64,000 nt of DNA, taken from contig NZ_CP011533.1 in assembly GCF_001704275.1 (NCBI RefSeq), positions 7,378,001 to 7,442,000 on the forward strand, written 5' to 3'. The stretch is from Streptomyces noursei ATCC 11455. GTDB taxonomy: Bacteria; Actinomycetota; Actinomycetes; Streptomycetales; Streptomycetaceae. Both the position numbers and the translations under genes were made by a program. The notes beneath the pieces are model-generated. The model had not been told where the DNA came from. It did no database searches and saw nothing but the letters and a program-made list of their open reading frames with translations. Shown piece by piece: positions 17,901 to 25,568 of this stretch (position 1 is the stretch's first letter; each line of letters begins with the position of its first letter).

Positions 17901-18931
17901 GCATCCGCCCGCTGGACGCCAAGGCGCTCGGCGAGGCGTGGGAGCGGCAGAAGCGGATGACCAAGCCGGCCGGCGCGCTCGGCATGCTGGAGATCATCTC
18001 CGCGCAGCTCAGCGGCCTGTCCCGCAAGTGCCCGCCGCCCATCCCGGAGCCGGCCGCGGTCGCCATCTTCGCCGGCGACCACGGTGTGCACGCCCAGGGC
18101 GTGACCCCCTGGCCCCAGGAGGTCACCGGCCAGATGGTCGCCAACTTCCTGGGCGGCGGCGCCGTCTGCAACGCCTTCGCCAACCAGGTCGGCGCCGAGG
18201 TCTGCGTGGTCGACGTCGGCGTGGCCGGCGACCTGCCCGCCACCCCCGGACTGCTGCCCCGCAAGGTCCGCCCCGGCACCGCCGACTTCACCCAGGGCCC
18301 GGCGATGACCCAGGAAGAGGCCCTCAAGGCCATCGAGGTCGGCATCGAGACCGCCCGGGACCTCGTCGCCGCCGGCAACAAGGCGCTGCTGACCGGTGAG
18401 ATGGGCATCGCCAACACCACCGCCTCGGCCGCCCTGATCGCCGTCTACACCGGCGTCGACCCGGCCGAGGTCACCGGCCGCGGCACCGGCATCAACGACG
18501 AGACGCACGCCCGCAAGGTCGAGGTGGTCCGCCGCGCCCTGGAGTTCCACCAGCCGGACCCGGCCGACCCGATCGGCGTCCTCACCGCCCTCGGCGGCCT
18601 GGAGCACGCGGCCATGATCGGCCTGATCCTCGGCGGCGCCTCCCTGCGCACGCCGGTGATCCTCGACGGCGTCAGCGCCGGAGCCGCCGCCCTGGTGGCC
18701 CGGGCCATCGCCCCCGAGGCGCTGGCCGCCTGCATCGCCGGCCACCGCAGCGCCGAGCCCGGCCACGTCGCGGCCCTCAACAAGCTGGGCCTGCGCCCGC
18801 TGGTCGACCTCGACCTGCGGCTGGGCGAGGGCACCGGCGCCCTGCTCGCCCTGCCCGTCGTGCAGAGCGCCGCCCGCGCCATGCACGAGGTCGCCACCTT
18901 CGACTCCGCCGGAGTCACCGAGAAGAGCTGA
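14903..18931 (+). CDS. cobT: Fusion protein: low-complexity N-terminus, BluB-like domain and CobT
   Basis: A 1342-aa fusion for the lower ligand of cobalamin. Residues 1 to about 770 are an extreme Pro/Ala/Glu/Gln-rich, likely disordered segment. Residues about 771-985 match BluB/nitroreductase: VIRERRDIRNGF, EAAHTAPSVGHSQPWDFVVI and EGLGVGWVSFF. BluB makes 5,6-dimethylbenzimidazole from reduced FMN. Residues about 993-1342 are CobT, nicotinate-nucleotide:DMB phosphoribosyltransferase: TKPAGALG, IFAGDHGVHAQGV, GEMGIANTT, and near the end LGEGTGALL with the probable catalytic Glu1309. One protein would thus make DMB and activate it to alpha-ribazole phosphate. ATG 14903 has GAGGGG five bases upstream; the frame from 14786 lacks a site. 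Confidence 0.9.
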   Translation: MTDTGQVPGQGQPENAGGHRGQPQAVPTPADPGPTQHPGDYPYLGPADGVVEDDDLLMPGAQGAWSEQGAQQLPQPAQPQAVPPQQAVPFDPAAGDHESGGRDTGAVDLTAVRAPQPTVPQQVRAHAGEQTAAAPRRPLHMGPPVPDATGGVVRSLADRGPAEAPQQAVRPTARPTGGPEYLDVPPETPQPVPLPAQEQTAAQAVEPQPVDDGSAAAQAVPVQPFPEQAAPVDAAHQEPPAAPVTPYGQQPYEGQLYAEQSYGAAGQGPLPGPQLGEIPSHAPAQVQPWVEASTPVAAVPVAEPTAAPVAPAGGEAVAPEAQPPAQEGTPTEQPTAEQPTAEQVPAAQPQEQPAPAVAEVAPMVVEDGAAAPVVAEPAEVDPAAQTQTQAPAAEPAAEQPPAVDAPAEPVAPPDAAAQQPAPEQPAPEQTAPEQTAPEPVAAAPQPVADPPAPAQAAPEAAPEQPQAAAQEAAVATPEAAQSPAAEPQPAPAPAEAPQAPQDAAQPVAEQPAEQPAADAPVQAPAADQPQTEAAAEPAPAEAAAPAAQPEQLTAEDQATVPQPVEDGTVAETEQPAVEVEQAPAEAEQAPADAAPAPQEADAAPTPEQTPRQPVIEAAEAQPQDAGQPEPAAPEDAAGRQPAPEAATPQPAPEDAQPAPAADAAPEHPAPPAEAPAPPATDETAGQAPRHAAAAAAPQDATQATPEPADAAPQPAADQAAQAPEADPVAAETRPHEQDDAQLVEHAEGDDTHPAQAPAAEPAPATAPAPGYDDSERAAVHRVIRERRDIRNGFRSDPIPNEVLLRVLEAAHTAPSVGHSQPWDFVVIRSDETRGKMHELAMRQRDAYAKSLPKARAKQFRELKIEAILETPVNIVVTADATRGGRHTLGRHTQPQMAPYSSALAVENLWLAARAEGLGVGWVSFFDEREMVRELGLPDHLEIVAYLCVGYVDEFPDEPELLQAGWSKRRPLSWVVHEETYGRRALPGEDPHDLLQETLAGIRPLDAKALGEAWERQKRMTKPAGALGMLEIISAQLSGLSRKCPPPIPEPAAVAIFAGDHGVHAQGVTPWPQEVTGQMVANFLGGGAVCNAFANQVGAEVCVVDVGVAGDLPATPGLLPRKVRPGTADFTQGPAMTQEEALKAIEVGIETARDLVAAGNKALLTGEMGIANTTASAALIAVYTGVDPAEVTGRGTGINDETHARKVEVVRRALEFHQPDPADPIGVLTALGGLEHAAMIGLILGGASLRTPVILDGVSAGAAALVARAIAPEALAACIAGHRSAEPGHVAALNKLGLRPLVDLDLRLGEGTGALLALPVVQSAARAMHEVATFDSAGVTEKS

Positions 18932-18989
18932 CACCGGGGCCGACCCGAGCCGAGGCCACCCCGCGTGCCCCCGGCCCGCAGCCCCAGTA

Positions 18990-19049
18990 CCTGTCGGCGC
19001 ACCCCCGCCTGTCAGCCCTCCGGGCGGACGGCGGGCGGGCGCCGACAGG
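18990..19049. repeat. Inverted repeat upstream of the siroheme gene
   Basis: CCTGTCGGCGC (18990-19000) and GCGCCGACAGG (19039-19049) are exact reverse complements separated by 38 nt. It may terminate the cobT transcript or be an operator. A -10-like TAGGCT follows immediately, at 19053-19058. Confidence 0.5.
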
Positions 19050-19184
19050 CCCTAGGCTGTGGGCCGGGGCCGTAAGCTCCCACGGGCACGCCCCGAAGGG
19101 CCGCACCACCCCTCAGCCGCTCCGGCGTCGCAGCGACTGAACGGTCGTCGAATTCGCACCACCGCACAAGGAGCCCACCCCACC

Positions 19185-20423
19185 ATGGCCGAGCCTGCTG
19201 CCGAACACGCTGCCTACCCCGTCGGACTGCGGCTGTCCGGCCGCCGTGTGGTCGTCCTGGGCGCCGGCCAGGTCGCCCAGCGCCGGCTCCCCGCGCTGCT
19301 CGCCGCGGGCGCCGACGTCCTGCTGGTCTCCCCGTCCGCCACCCCCTCCGTCGAGGCGATGGCCGACGCCGGCGAACTCCGCTGGGAGCGCCGCCGCTAC
19401 CGCGCCGGCGACCTCGACGGCGCCTGGTACGCGCTGATCTCCACCGACGACCCCGAGGCCAACGCCGCCGCCTCCCAGGAGGCCGAGGAGCGCCGCGTCT
19501 GGGCCGTCCGCTCCGACGACGCCGAGGCCGCCACCGCCTGGACGCCGGCCACCGGCCGCAGCGAAGGCGTCACCGTGGCCGTCCTCACCGGCCGCGACCC
19601 GCGCCGCTCCGCCGCCGTCCGCGACGCCATCGTCGAGGGCCTGCGCGACGGCAGCATCGCCGCCCCGCACCACCGCCGCCCGCACACCCCCGGTGTGGCG
19701 CTGGTCGGCGGCGGCCCCGGCGACCCCGACCTGATCACCGTCCGCGGCCGCCGGCTGCTGGCCGAGGCGGACGTGGTCATCGCCGACCGGCTCGGCCCGC
19801 GCGATCTGCTCGCCGAACTCCCGCCGCACGTCGAGGTCATCGACGCCGCCAAGATCCCCTACGGTCGGTTCATGGCCCAGGAGGCCATCAACAACGCCCT
19901 GATCGAGCACGCCAAGGCCGGCAAGGCCGTGGTCCGCCTCAAGGGCGGCGACCCGTTCGTCTTCGGCCGCGGCATGGAGGAGGCCCAGGCGCTCGCCGAC
20001 GCGGGCATCCCGTGCACCGTCGTCCCCGGCATCTCCAGCACCATCTCCGTCCCCGGCGCCGCCGGCATCCCCGTCACCCACCGCGGCGTCGCCCACGAGT
20101 TCACCGTGGTCAGCGGCCATGTCGCCCCGGAGGACGCGCGTTCCCTGGTGGACTGGGCGGCGCTCGCCAAGCTGCGCGGCACCCTCGTCGTCCTGATGGG
20201 CGTGGAGAACAGCGGCGCCATCGCCGCCAAGCTCATAGAGTGCGGCCGCCCCGCCGACACCCCGGTCGCCGTCGTCCAGGAGGGCACCACCGCCGCCCAG
20301 CGCCGCGTGGACGCCACCCTCGCCACCCTCGGCGAGACGGTACGGGCCGAGGGCGTCCGCCCGCCGGCCGTCATCGTCATCGGCGACGTCGTCGCCCTGA
20401 CCCCCGCCGCGCCCGCCCGGTAG
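19185..20423 (+). CDS. cysG: Siroheme synthase type enzyme: precorrin-2 dehydrogenase / uroporphyrinogen-III C-methyltransferase
   Basis: A 412-aa bifunctional protein. Residues about 15-150 are the NAD-binding Met8p/CysG-N domain with VVVLGAGQVAQRRL, oxidising precorrin-2 (and possibly inserting iron). Residues about 165-405 are the SAM-dependent uroporphyrinogen-III methylase, with VALVGGGPGDPDLITVRG, VVRLKGGDPFVFGRG and VVPGISSTISVP. It feeds both siroheme and cobalamin, which suits its place after two corrinoid genes. ATG 19185 follows AAGGAG (19168-19173), slightly far at 11 nt. At 412 aa it is a little shorter than E. coli CysG because the middle dimerisation segment is compact. Confidence 0.9.
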   Translation: MAEPAAEHAAYPVGLRLSGRRVVVLGAGQVAQRRLPALLAAGADVLLVSPSATPSVEAMADAGELRWERRRYRAGDLDGAWYALISTDDPEANAAASQEAEERRVWAVRSDDAEAATAWTPATGRSEGVTVAVLTGRDPRRSAAVRDAIVEGLRDGSIAAPHHRRPHTPGVALVGGGPGDPDLITVRGRRLLAEADVVIADRLGPRDLLAELPPHVEVIDAAKIPYGRFMAQEAINNALIEHAKAGKAVVRLKGGDPFVFGRGMEEAQALADAGIPCTVVPGISSTISVPGAAGIPVTHRGVAHEFTVVSGHVAPEDARSLVDWAALAKLRGTLVVLMGVENSGAIAAKLIECGRPADTPVAVVQEGTTAAQRRVDATLATLGETVRAEGVRPPAVIVIGDVVALTPAAPAR

Positions 20424-20476
20424 CCGGACCGCTCCCCGGCACAGGCTCCTCGACACCGACAAGGCACTATCTCCCC

Positions 20477-21298
20477 GTGGCAGAAATCATCACCGTCGAT
20501 GACCCGGACGACCCGCGGCTGCGCGACTACACCGGCCTCACCGACGTCGAGCTGCGGCGCCGCCGCGAACCGGCCGAAGGACTCTTCATCGCCGAGGGCG
20601 AGAAGGTCATCCGCCGCGCCCGGCACGCCGGCTACGAGATGCGCTCCATGCTGCTCTCGGCCAAGTGGGTCGACGTCATGCGCGACGTCATCGACGAGGT
20701 CCCGGCCCCGGTCTACGCCGTCAGCCCGGACCTCGCCGAGCGGGTGACGGGCTATCACGTGCACCGCGGCGCGCTCGCCTCCATGCAGCGCAAGCCGCTG
20801 CCCACGGCCGCCGAACTCCTCGCCGGCACCCGGCGGATCGCGGTCATGGAGGCGGTCAACGACCACACCAACATCGGCGCCATCTTCCGCAGCGCCGCGG
20901 CCCTCGGCATGGACGCGGTCCTGCTGTCCCCGGACTGCGCCGACCCGCTCTACCGCCGCTCGGTGAAGGTCTCCATGGGCGCGGTGTTCTCGGTCCCGTA
21001 CGCCCGCCTGGAGAGCTGGCCGCGCGACCTGGCCGTCGTACGGGAGGCGGGCTTCAAGCTGCTCGCGCTGACCCCGGCCGAAGGGGCCACCGGCATCGAC
21101 GAGGTCGCCCCGCACACCCTCGAACGCGTCGCCCTGATGCTCGGCGCGGAGGGCGGCGGCCTGACCACGGGCGCCCTCCGCGCCGCCGACGAATGGGTCC
21201 GCATCCCGATGGCCCACGGCGTGGACTCCCTCAACGTCGGCGCCGCCGCCGCGGTCGCCTTCTACGCGGTCTCCACGCCCCGCCGGCCTCCGGAATAA
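20477..21298 (+). CDS. SpoU/TrmH family RNA 2'-O-methyltransferase
   Basis: A 273-aa SAM-dependent ribose methylase acting on tRNA or rRNA. The N-terminal L30e-like substrate-binding part contains GLFIAEGEKVIRRA. The SPOUT domain shows motif 1 NDHTNIGAIFRSAAALG (Asn and Arg of the active site), motif 2 LMLGAEGGGLT and motif 3 IPMAHGVDSLNVGAAAAVAFY. All three knot motifs are intact. GTG 20477 has no Shine-Dalgarno but CACTAT ends six bases before it, compatible with a leaderless start. The frame beginning at 20012 is only overlap with the upstream gene. The RNA target is not known. Confidence 0.88.
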   Translation: MAEIITVDDPDDPRLRDYTGLTDVELRRRREPAEGLFIAEGEKVIRRARHAGYEMRSMLLSAKWVDVMRDVIDEVPAPVYAVSPDLAERVTGYHVHRGALASMQRKPLPTAAELLAGTRRIAVMEAVNDHTNIGAIFRSAAALGMDAVLLSPDCADPLYRRSVKVSMGAVFSVPYARLESWPRDLAVVREAGFKLLALTPAEGATGIDEVAPHTLERVALMLGAEGGGLTTGALRAADEWVRIPMAHGVDSLNVGAAAAVAFYAVSTPRRPPE

Positions 21299-21427
21299 TC
21301 CCCCCACCCGCCCCGTTGTGGCCCCGCAGGGGGCCCACACACCCCCTAGGGAATCCGTTCCCCCACCCCCTAAGGCCCCAACCCCGAGCCCCCTCCACCG
21401 CCCCCGGGCGGCCGAGGTGATGCGCCG

Positions 21428-22786
21428 TCAGGGACGCTGGGCTCCGCCACCGGGCGTGCCGCCGCCGTCGTGCGACGCGACGCTCACCGGCCGCTCCACA
21501 CCCAGCCCGCGGGTCGGCCCCTGACACCCCTGGGCCGCCGCGATCCCGAGCGCCACCAGCAGCGTCACCACCACGAACACCACGACGCGCTGCCGCAGCA
21601 GCCGACGGTCCGGGCCCGGCCGCCGGCCGCCCGCGCCGGTGCGCACCGGGGTGCGCGAACCGTTTCGCCCGGTGGGCCGGGAGGCCGGCCCCCGCCCGGT
21701 GTTCCGCCCGCCGGTCCGCGAGTTGGCCCCCGACGCCGGTCCCTGCGCCCGCGCCGCCCCGCCGCGGGACGCGGCGTCCCGGGACGCCGCCGGCCGGGCC
21801 GGCCGGGGACGCGGCGCGGGGGTGCCGTCCGCCCCCCGCTCGGTCCGCTGGCGCGCGTACTCCTCGGCGCGCTGTCCGGTCGGACGTCCCGACGGCCGCC
21901 GCTCCGCGCGCTCCCAGCCGTCCGCGCCCCCCGCACCGTTCTCCCAGGCCCCGCCCGAGTGCCCGTGCGCCTCACGGGCCGCGATCTCCTTCAGCCGCAG
22001 CGACAGCGACAGCGTGCTGGGCCGGTCCGCCGGGTCCTTGGCGAGGCATGCCGCGAGCAGCGGCGCCAGCGCGTCCGGCACCCCGGCCAGCTGCGCCTCC
22101 TCGTGGACCACGCGGTAGAGCATGACCTCCGAACTCCCCTGTCCGAACGGCGAGTCCGCGGTGCAGGCATAGGCGAGCGTGGCGCCCAACGAGAAGATGT
22201 CGGTGGCCGGTGTCACCGCGGCGCCGCGCACCTGCTCCGGCGCCAGGAAGCCGGGCGACCCGACAGCCGTCCCGACGTGCGTCAACGTGCTGGCCCCGGT
22301 GGCCCAGGCGATGCCGAAGTCGATGATCCGCGGGCCCTTGGGCGACAGCAGGATGTTGGACGGCTTCAGGTCCCGGTGCACCACGCCCGCGTCATGGACG
22401 GCCAGCAGCCCCTCGGACAGCGCCGCCCCGATGGCGGCGACCTGCGCGGGGGAGAGCGGCCCCTCCTCGTTCACCTTGTCGTGCAGCGAGGGACCGGGGA
22501 CGTACTGGGTGGCGAACCACGGGCGGTCGGCGTCCAGGTCGGCCGCCACCAGGCGCGCCGTACAGCCGCCGCGGATCCGCCGGGCGGCCGAGACCTCGCG
22601 GGCGAACCGCGACCGGAATTCCTGATCCTCCGCCAGATCCGGCCGGATCACCTTCAGGGCGACCCGCTGCCCGCGCTTGTCCGAGCCGAGGTAGACCACG
22701 CCCATCCCGCCCGCGCCGAGCCGGCGGTGCAGTCGGAACGATCCGACGACACGCGGGTCCTCGCGTCGGAGCCGCATCATCGCCAT
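21428..22786 (-). CDS. Membrane-anchored serine/threonine protein kinase
   Basis: A Hanks-type kinase, 452 aa. Residues about 17-270 form the kinase domain: glycine loop LGAGGMGVVYLG, catalytic Lys45 in VALKV, HRDLKPSN with Asp139, DFG at 156-158, and the activation segment GSPGFLAPEQV. A Pro/Arg/Gly-rich linker (about 280-400) leads to one TM helix near 415-435 and a short extracellular tail of about 20 residues without PASTA repeats. ATG 22786 is preceded by GGGGACGG; the frame upstream to 22972 has no family similarity. It is convergent with the RNA methyltransferase. The external signal and the targets are unknown. Confidence 0.9.
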   Translation of the reverse strand: MAMMRLRREDPRVVGSFRLHRRLGAGGMGVVYLGSDKRGQRVALKVIRPDLAEDQEFRSRFAREVSAARRIRGGCTARLVAADLDADRPWFATQYVPGPSLHDKVNEEGPLSPAQVAAIGAALSEGLLAVHDAGVVHRDLKPSNILLSPKGPRIIDFGIAWATGASTLTHVGTAVGSPGFLAPEQVRGAAVTPATDIFSLGATLAYACTADSPFGQGSSEVMLYRVVHEEAQLAGVPDALAPLLAACLAKDPADRPSTLSLSLRLKEIAAREAHGHSGGAWENGAGGADGWERAERRPSGRPTGQRAEEYARQRTERGADGTPAPRPRPARPAASRDAASRGGAARAQGPASGANSRTGGRNTGRGPASRPTGRNGSRTPVRTGAGGRRPGPDRRLLRQRVVVFVVVTLLVALGIAAAQGCQGPTRGLGVERPVSVASHDGGGTPGGGAQRP

Positions 22787-23396
22787 GTCCGTCCCCTGCC
22801 TGCGGTGGGGAGGCCCCACTCCGCTCAACCGTCTGACGTGGCACAGCTTACGGATTGCCGGCTCGCTGTGCTGAGAGGCCGCGCATGCGTCGGCAACCGG
22901 ATTACCCGCGGCCGTCCCGATCCCCGCCGCACGGAAGGAAATCGGCCCGCCCCCCGGCCTCGCTACCCGCACCGTCCCCCAATGATCCCTTTTCCAAGGG
23001 AGTTTGACGGTGCGAAAGGTGCGGGGGCGGCGCGGACCCCGGATCCCGCGAGCCCCGTCCCGCGGCGGGCGCGGCCGGTCGCGGGGGAGCGCCCCGAGTG
23101 ATCGAAGTCACCGTTTCGACACCCTTGCGCCCGACAAACCCGATACCCGCCGTGGCGCCGCCCACCTGCGCCTTGCGCCCCTGTCAGGGATCTCTCCGGG
23201 CCCCACCCCCGTTCTCTCCACCCAGGGGAGTACTCCGGACCCCCTCCCGTCATCCTCCCGGAGGCCCGCCAAGCGGTACGACGGCATGACGCCCGCTACC
23301 CCCACACGCGCCTAGGCTTGAGGTCAAGCGGCGGGCGCAGCTCTCGTCCCCCGAGGTCAGACGCCCGCCGCCCTGGAACACGACAGGAGCAGAAGG
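22787..23396. other. 610-bp divergent intergenic region with nested inverted repeats
   Basis: No convincing gene. The clearest structure is CGCACCGTC (22968-22976) with GACGGTGCG (23006-23014) enclosing CCCTT-TTCC-AAGGG (22987-23000), a two-part stem that could be an operator or small structured RNA. The right end carries the palindromic promoter element described separately. Promoters for the kinase (minus) and the 69-aa protein (plus) must lie here. Confidence 0.45.
23313..23329 (+). promoter_or_regulatory. -10 element overlapped by a palindrome
   Basis: TAGGCT (23313-23318) resembles a Streptomyces -10 box. GCTTGA-GG-TCAAGC (23316-23329) is a 6-bp inverted repeat overlapping it and the expected start site. 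This is a probable operator for the small membrane protein gene about 80 bp downstream; the binding protein is unknown. Confidence 0.45.
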
Positions 23397-23606
23397 ATGG
23401 CGGACAGTACGGGGCGGACGGCCCTCCGGACGCGGGGCCGCGAGGCCACCACCGCGCTCGGCGGCAGCCGGCCCGCCGGCACCCGTCATCCCCTCATAGC
23501 GGTCGCCATGGTGCTGCCGCTGGTCTTCCTCCTGGCCGTGGTCTTCGGCGGCTGGGAGGCCGTCGTCACACAGGCGTCGTCCGTGGTCGGAATGCTGGGG
23601 CGCTGA
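23397..23606 (+). CDS. Small single-TM membrane protein
   Basis: A 69-aa protein. About 30 polar, Arg-rich residues are followed by one hydrophobic helix (about 33-52, PLIAVAMVLPLVFLLAVVFG) and a short outer tail. ATG 23397 follows GGAGCAGAAGG, an acceptable ribosome-binding site, and codon usage is typical of the genome. It is followed by a perfect hairpin. The function is unknown. The strong ribosome site, own promoter-like palindrome and terminator argue that it is a real gene. Confidence 0.65.
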   Translation: MADSTGRTALRTRGREATTALGGSRPAGTRHPLIAVAMVLPLVFLLAVVFGGWEAVVTQASSVVGMLGR

Positions 23607-23693
23607 GCGGCGTCCCGGTCCTGGGAGAGCGGCCCGGGACGGGGACTTCCGGCCGAAACCCCGTGGGGACGGGGGTGCGGCGGACGGCACGAG

Positions 23694-23723
23694 TGGCCGG
23701 GCATCTGGGGAGATGCCCGGCCA
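23694..23723 (+). terminator. Terminator after the 69-aa membrane protein
   Basis: Perfect 13-bp stem TGGCCGGGCATCT (23694-23706) with 23711-23723, loop GGGG. Confidence 0.8.
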
Positions 23724-23810
23724 TCGGGCTTTCGGGAACCGCCCGTCGGGCTTTTCGGGAACTGCCTCGCAGCCCGGGGGAGTTGGTCGCCGAAACGCGA
23801 TGGCACAAAC

Positions 23811-23846
23811 GCCTGAGGGCCGGAGCTGCTGCTCCGGCCCTCAGGC
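23811..23846 (-). terminator. Terminator of the tRNA cluster
   Basis: Perfect 16-bp stem (23811-23826 with 23831-23846), loop TGCT. It lies 8 nt beyond the 3' end of the last tRNA-Val on the minus strand. Confidence 0.85.
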
Positions 23847-23853
23847 TTCGGTG

Positions 23854-23925
23854 TGGACGATACTGGGATTGAACCAGTGACCTCTTCCGTGTCAGGGAAG
23901 CGCTCTCCCGCTGAGCTAATCGTCC
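23854..23925 (-). tRNA. tRNA-Val (anticodon GAC), copy 3
   Basis: 72-nt cloverleaf on the minus strand: acceptor GGACGAT/ATCGTCC, discriminator A, anticodon loop CTGACAC and T-arm GGTTCAATCC. CCA is not encoded. Identical to the copy at 24061-24132. Confidence 0.95.
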
Positions 23926-23964
23926 TCGGGACCGCGGATCTCAAAGATCACCGCGGGCACTGCG

Positions 23965-24036
23965 TGCGCGATACTGGGATTGAACCAGTGACCTCTTCCG
24001 TGTCAGGGAAGCGCTCTCCCGCTGAGCTAATCGCGC
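23965..24036 (-). tRNA. tRNA-Val (anticodon GAC), copy 2
   Basis: 72 nt, same body and anticodon loop CTGACAC as its neighbours but a different acceptor stem (GCGCGAT/ATCGCGC), with the base pairs changed together. CCA is not encoded. Confidence 0.95.
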
Positions 24037-24060
24037 GGGGATCCGGCGTTACCGGATCAG

Positions 24061-24132
24061 TGGACGATACTGGGATTGAACCAGTGACCTCTTCCGTGTC
24101 AGGGAAGCGCTCTCCCGCTGAGCTAATCGTCC
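24061..24132 (-). tRNA. tRNA-Val (anticodon GAC), copy 1
   Basis: 72 nt, acceptor GGACGAT/ATCGTCC, anticodon GAC. Identical to the copy at 23854-23925. It starts 5 nt after the tRNA-Cys gene. Confidence 0.95.
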
Positions 24133-24136
24133 TTGG

Positions 24137-24207
24137 AGGTGGAGACGGGATTTGAACCCGTGTAGACGGCTTTGCAGGCCGTTGCCTCGCCTCTCGGCCA
24201 CTCCACC
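24137..24207 (-). tRNA. tRNA-Cys (anticodon GCA)
   Basis: 71 nt: acceptor GGTGGAG/CTCCACC with discriminator T, anticodon loop CTGCAAA, T-arm GGTTCAAATCC. The U73 discriminator is the expected identity element for Cys. Confidence 0.95.
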
Positions 24208-24247
24208 AGGAGTGTGTGCAGGGGGTTCGGGATGATCCCCCACATCG

Positions 24248-24320
<73 letters not shown>

Positions 24321-24393
24321 AGGCGGCTCTCCCTGACTGGGTCGGGAAGCTACCTGGCCTCCGGGGCGCTTCCGCGTCCCGGCGACGTGTTGA

Positions 24394-24421
24394 ACTCTAG
24401 CGGATTCCTGGGCCAGTACAA
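24394..24421 (-). promoter_or_regulatory. Promoter of the tRNA cluster
   Basis: On the minus strand, -35 TTGTAC (24421-24416), a 16-bp spacer and -10 TAGAGT (24399-24394), 74 nt upstream of tRNA-Gly: a good vegetative-sigma promoter. Confidence 0.75.
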
Positions 24422-24484
24422 AAACGCGTTTGTGCAGCGTGCTGCGGTGCTCGGTCGGCCCGGGCGATCGAGGGTGCCCCGCCA

Positions 24485-24490
24485 TAGACT
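24485..24490 (+). promoter_or_regulatory. -10 box of leaderless pabB
   Basis: TAGACT ends 7 nt before the GTG at 24498, so transcription should start on the start codon. There is no Shine-Dalgarno. It is divergent from the tRNA promoter about 65 bp away. Confidence 0.65.
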
Positions 24491-24497
24491 CACTGAC

Positions 24498-25568
24498 GTG
24501 CACGATTTCGCTCCGATGGCCCGCTTCGGCGGCCTGATAGCCACCGACCTGCGCGATGTGACCAGCGATCCGGCGGCACTGGATTCCGCGGGCTGGTGGG
24601 CGGTGACCGCCGACTTCGAGGGGGGCGTGGTCTGCGCCCGCTTCGGCGACGTACGCCCCGCCACCGCCGCGGACGCCCCGGCGCCCGGCGCCTGGCGCGG
24701 CCCCGCCCCGGCCGACTGGCGCAGCTCGCTGGACCGCGCCGCCTATACGGAAGGCGTACGGCGCATCCGGGCCCACATCGCGGCCGGCACGGTCTATCAG
24801 GTCAACCTCTGCCGGGTCCTGACCGCGCCGTTGCCCGACCCCGAGCGCGCCGACGTGGACGCGCTCTCCGTGGTCCTGGCGCACGGCAACCCCGCGCCCT
24901 ACGCAGGAACGATTCGTTTGCCCGGCCACGGCGTCGAGATCGCGACCGCCTCCCCGGAGCTCTTCCTGCGCCGGGACGGCCGCACCGTCGAGTCCGGTCC
25001 CATCAAGGGAACCGGCCGCGTCGCCGCGGACCTCTCGGGGAAGGACCGGGCGGAGAACGTGATGATCGTGGACCTGGTCCGCAACGACCTCGGGCGGGTC
25101 TGCGCCACCGGCTCGGTGACCGTCCCCGCCCTGTGCGCCGTGGAGGAGCACCCCGGCCTGGTCCACCTCGTCTCCACCGTGCGCGGTGAACTGGCCGAGG
25201 CACACGAGAAGACGGCGTGGGCCGATCTGCTCGGTGCCACCTTCCCGCCCGGGTCGGTCACCGGAGCCCCCAAGTCCAGCGCCCTGCGGATCATCGACGA
25301 GTTGGAGACCGCCCCGCGCGGTCCGTACTGCGGCGGCATCGGCTGGGTGGACGCCGACCGCCGTACCGGCTGGCTCAACGTCGGCATCCGCACGTTCTGG
25401 ATCGACCGCGCCACCACCGAGGGGCCGGTGCTCCGCTTCGGCGCGGGGGCCGGGATCATCTGGGACTCGGACCCGGAGCGGGAGTGGGCGGAGACCGAGT
25501 TGAAGGCGCGCCGGCTGCTCGCGGTAGCGTCCGGTGAGCACGAAGTGACGGAAGGACCCAAGCGATGA
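24498..25568 (+). CDS. pabB: Aminodeoxychorismate synthase component I (chorismate-binding enzyme)
   Basis: Folate pathway: converts chorismate and ammonia to 4-amino-4-deoxychorismate. It has 356 aa, the chorismate-binding domain only, so a separate glutaminase must supply ammonia. Motifs: VYQVNLCRVL, ATASPELFL, SGPIKGT (the PIKGT box with its catalytic Lys), ENVMIVDLVRNDLGRV, and TFPPGSVTGAPK near the C-terminus. I chose GTG 24498 because a -10 box lies 7 nt upstream; the longer frame from 24216 would run across tRNA-Gly. Its stop overlaps the pabC start (ATGA, 25565-25568), giving a pabB-pabC coupled pair. Confidence 0.9.
   Translation: MHDFAPMARFGGLIATDLRDVTSDPAALDSAGWWAVTADFEGGVVCARFGDVRPATAADAPAPGAWRGPAPADWRSSLDRAAYTEGVRRIRAHIAAGTVYQVNLCRVLTAPLPDPERADVDALSVVLAHGNPAPYAGTIRLPGHGVEIATASPELFLRRDGRTVESGPIKGTGRVAADLSGKDRAENVMIVDLVRNDLGRVCATGSVTVPALCAVEEHPGLVHLVSTVRGELAEAHEKTAWADLLGATFPPGSVTGAPKSSALRIIDELETAPRGPYCGGIGWVDADRRTGWLNVGIRTFWIDRATTEGPVLRFGAGAGIIWDSDPEREWAETELKARRLLAVASGEHEVTEGPKR

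Noticed and set aside
14492-18934. A 1480-codon open frame on the minus strand
   Set aside because: It is antisense to the CobT fusion; its Gly/Arg-rich product is the mirror of the Pro/Ala/Glu repeats and has no ribosome site or known motif.
13270-19184. Cobalamin riboswitch before the corrinoid genes
   Set aside because: No B12-box-like conserved core was seen in the gaps 13270-13437, 14668-14902 or 18932-19184.
23853-24155. A plus-strand frame with three copies of a 20-residue repeat
   Set aside because: The repeats are the three tRNA-Val genes read backwards; no protein is expected.
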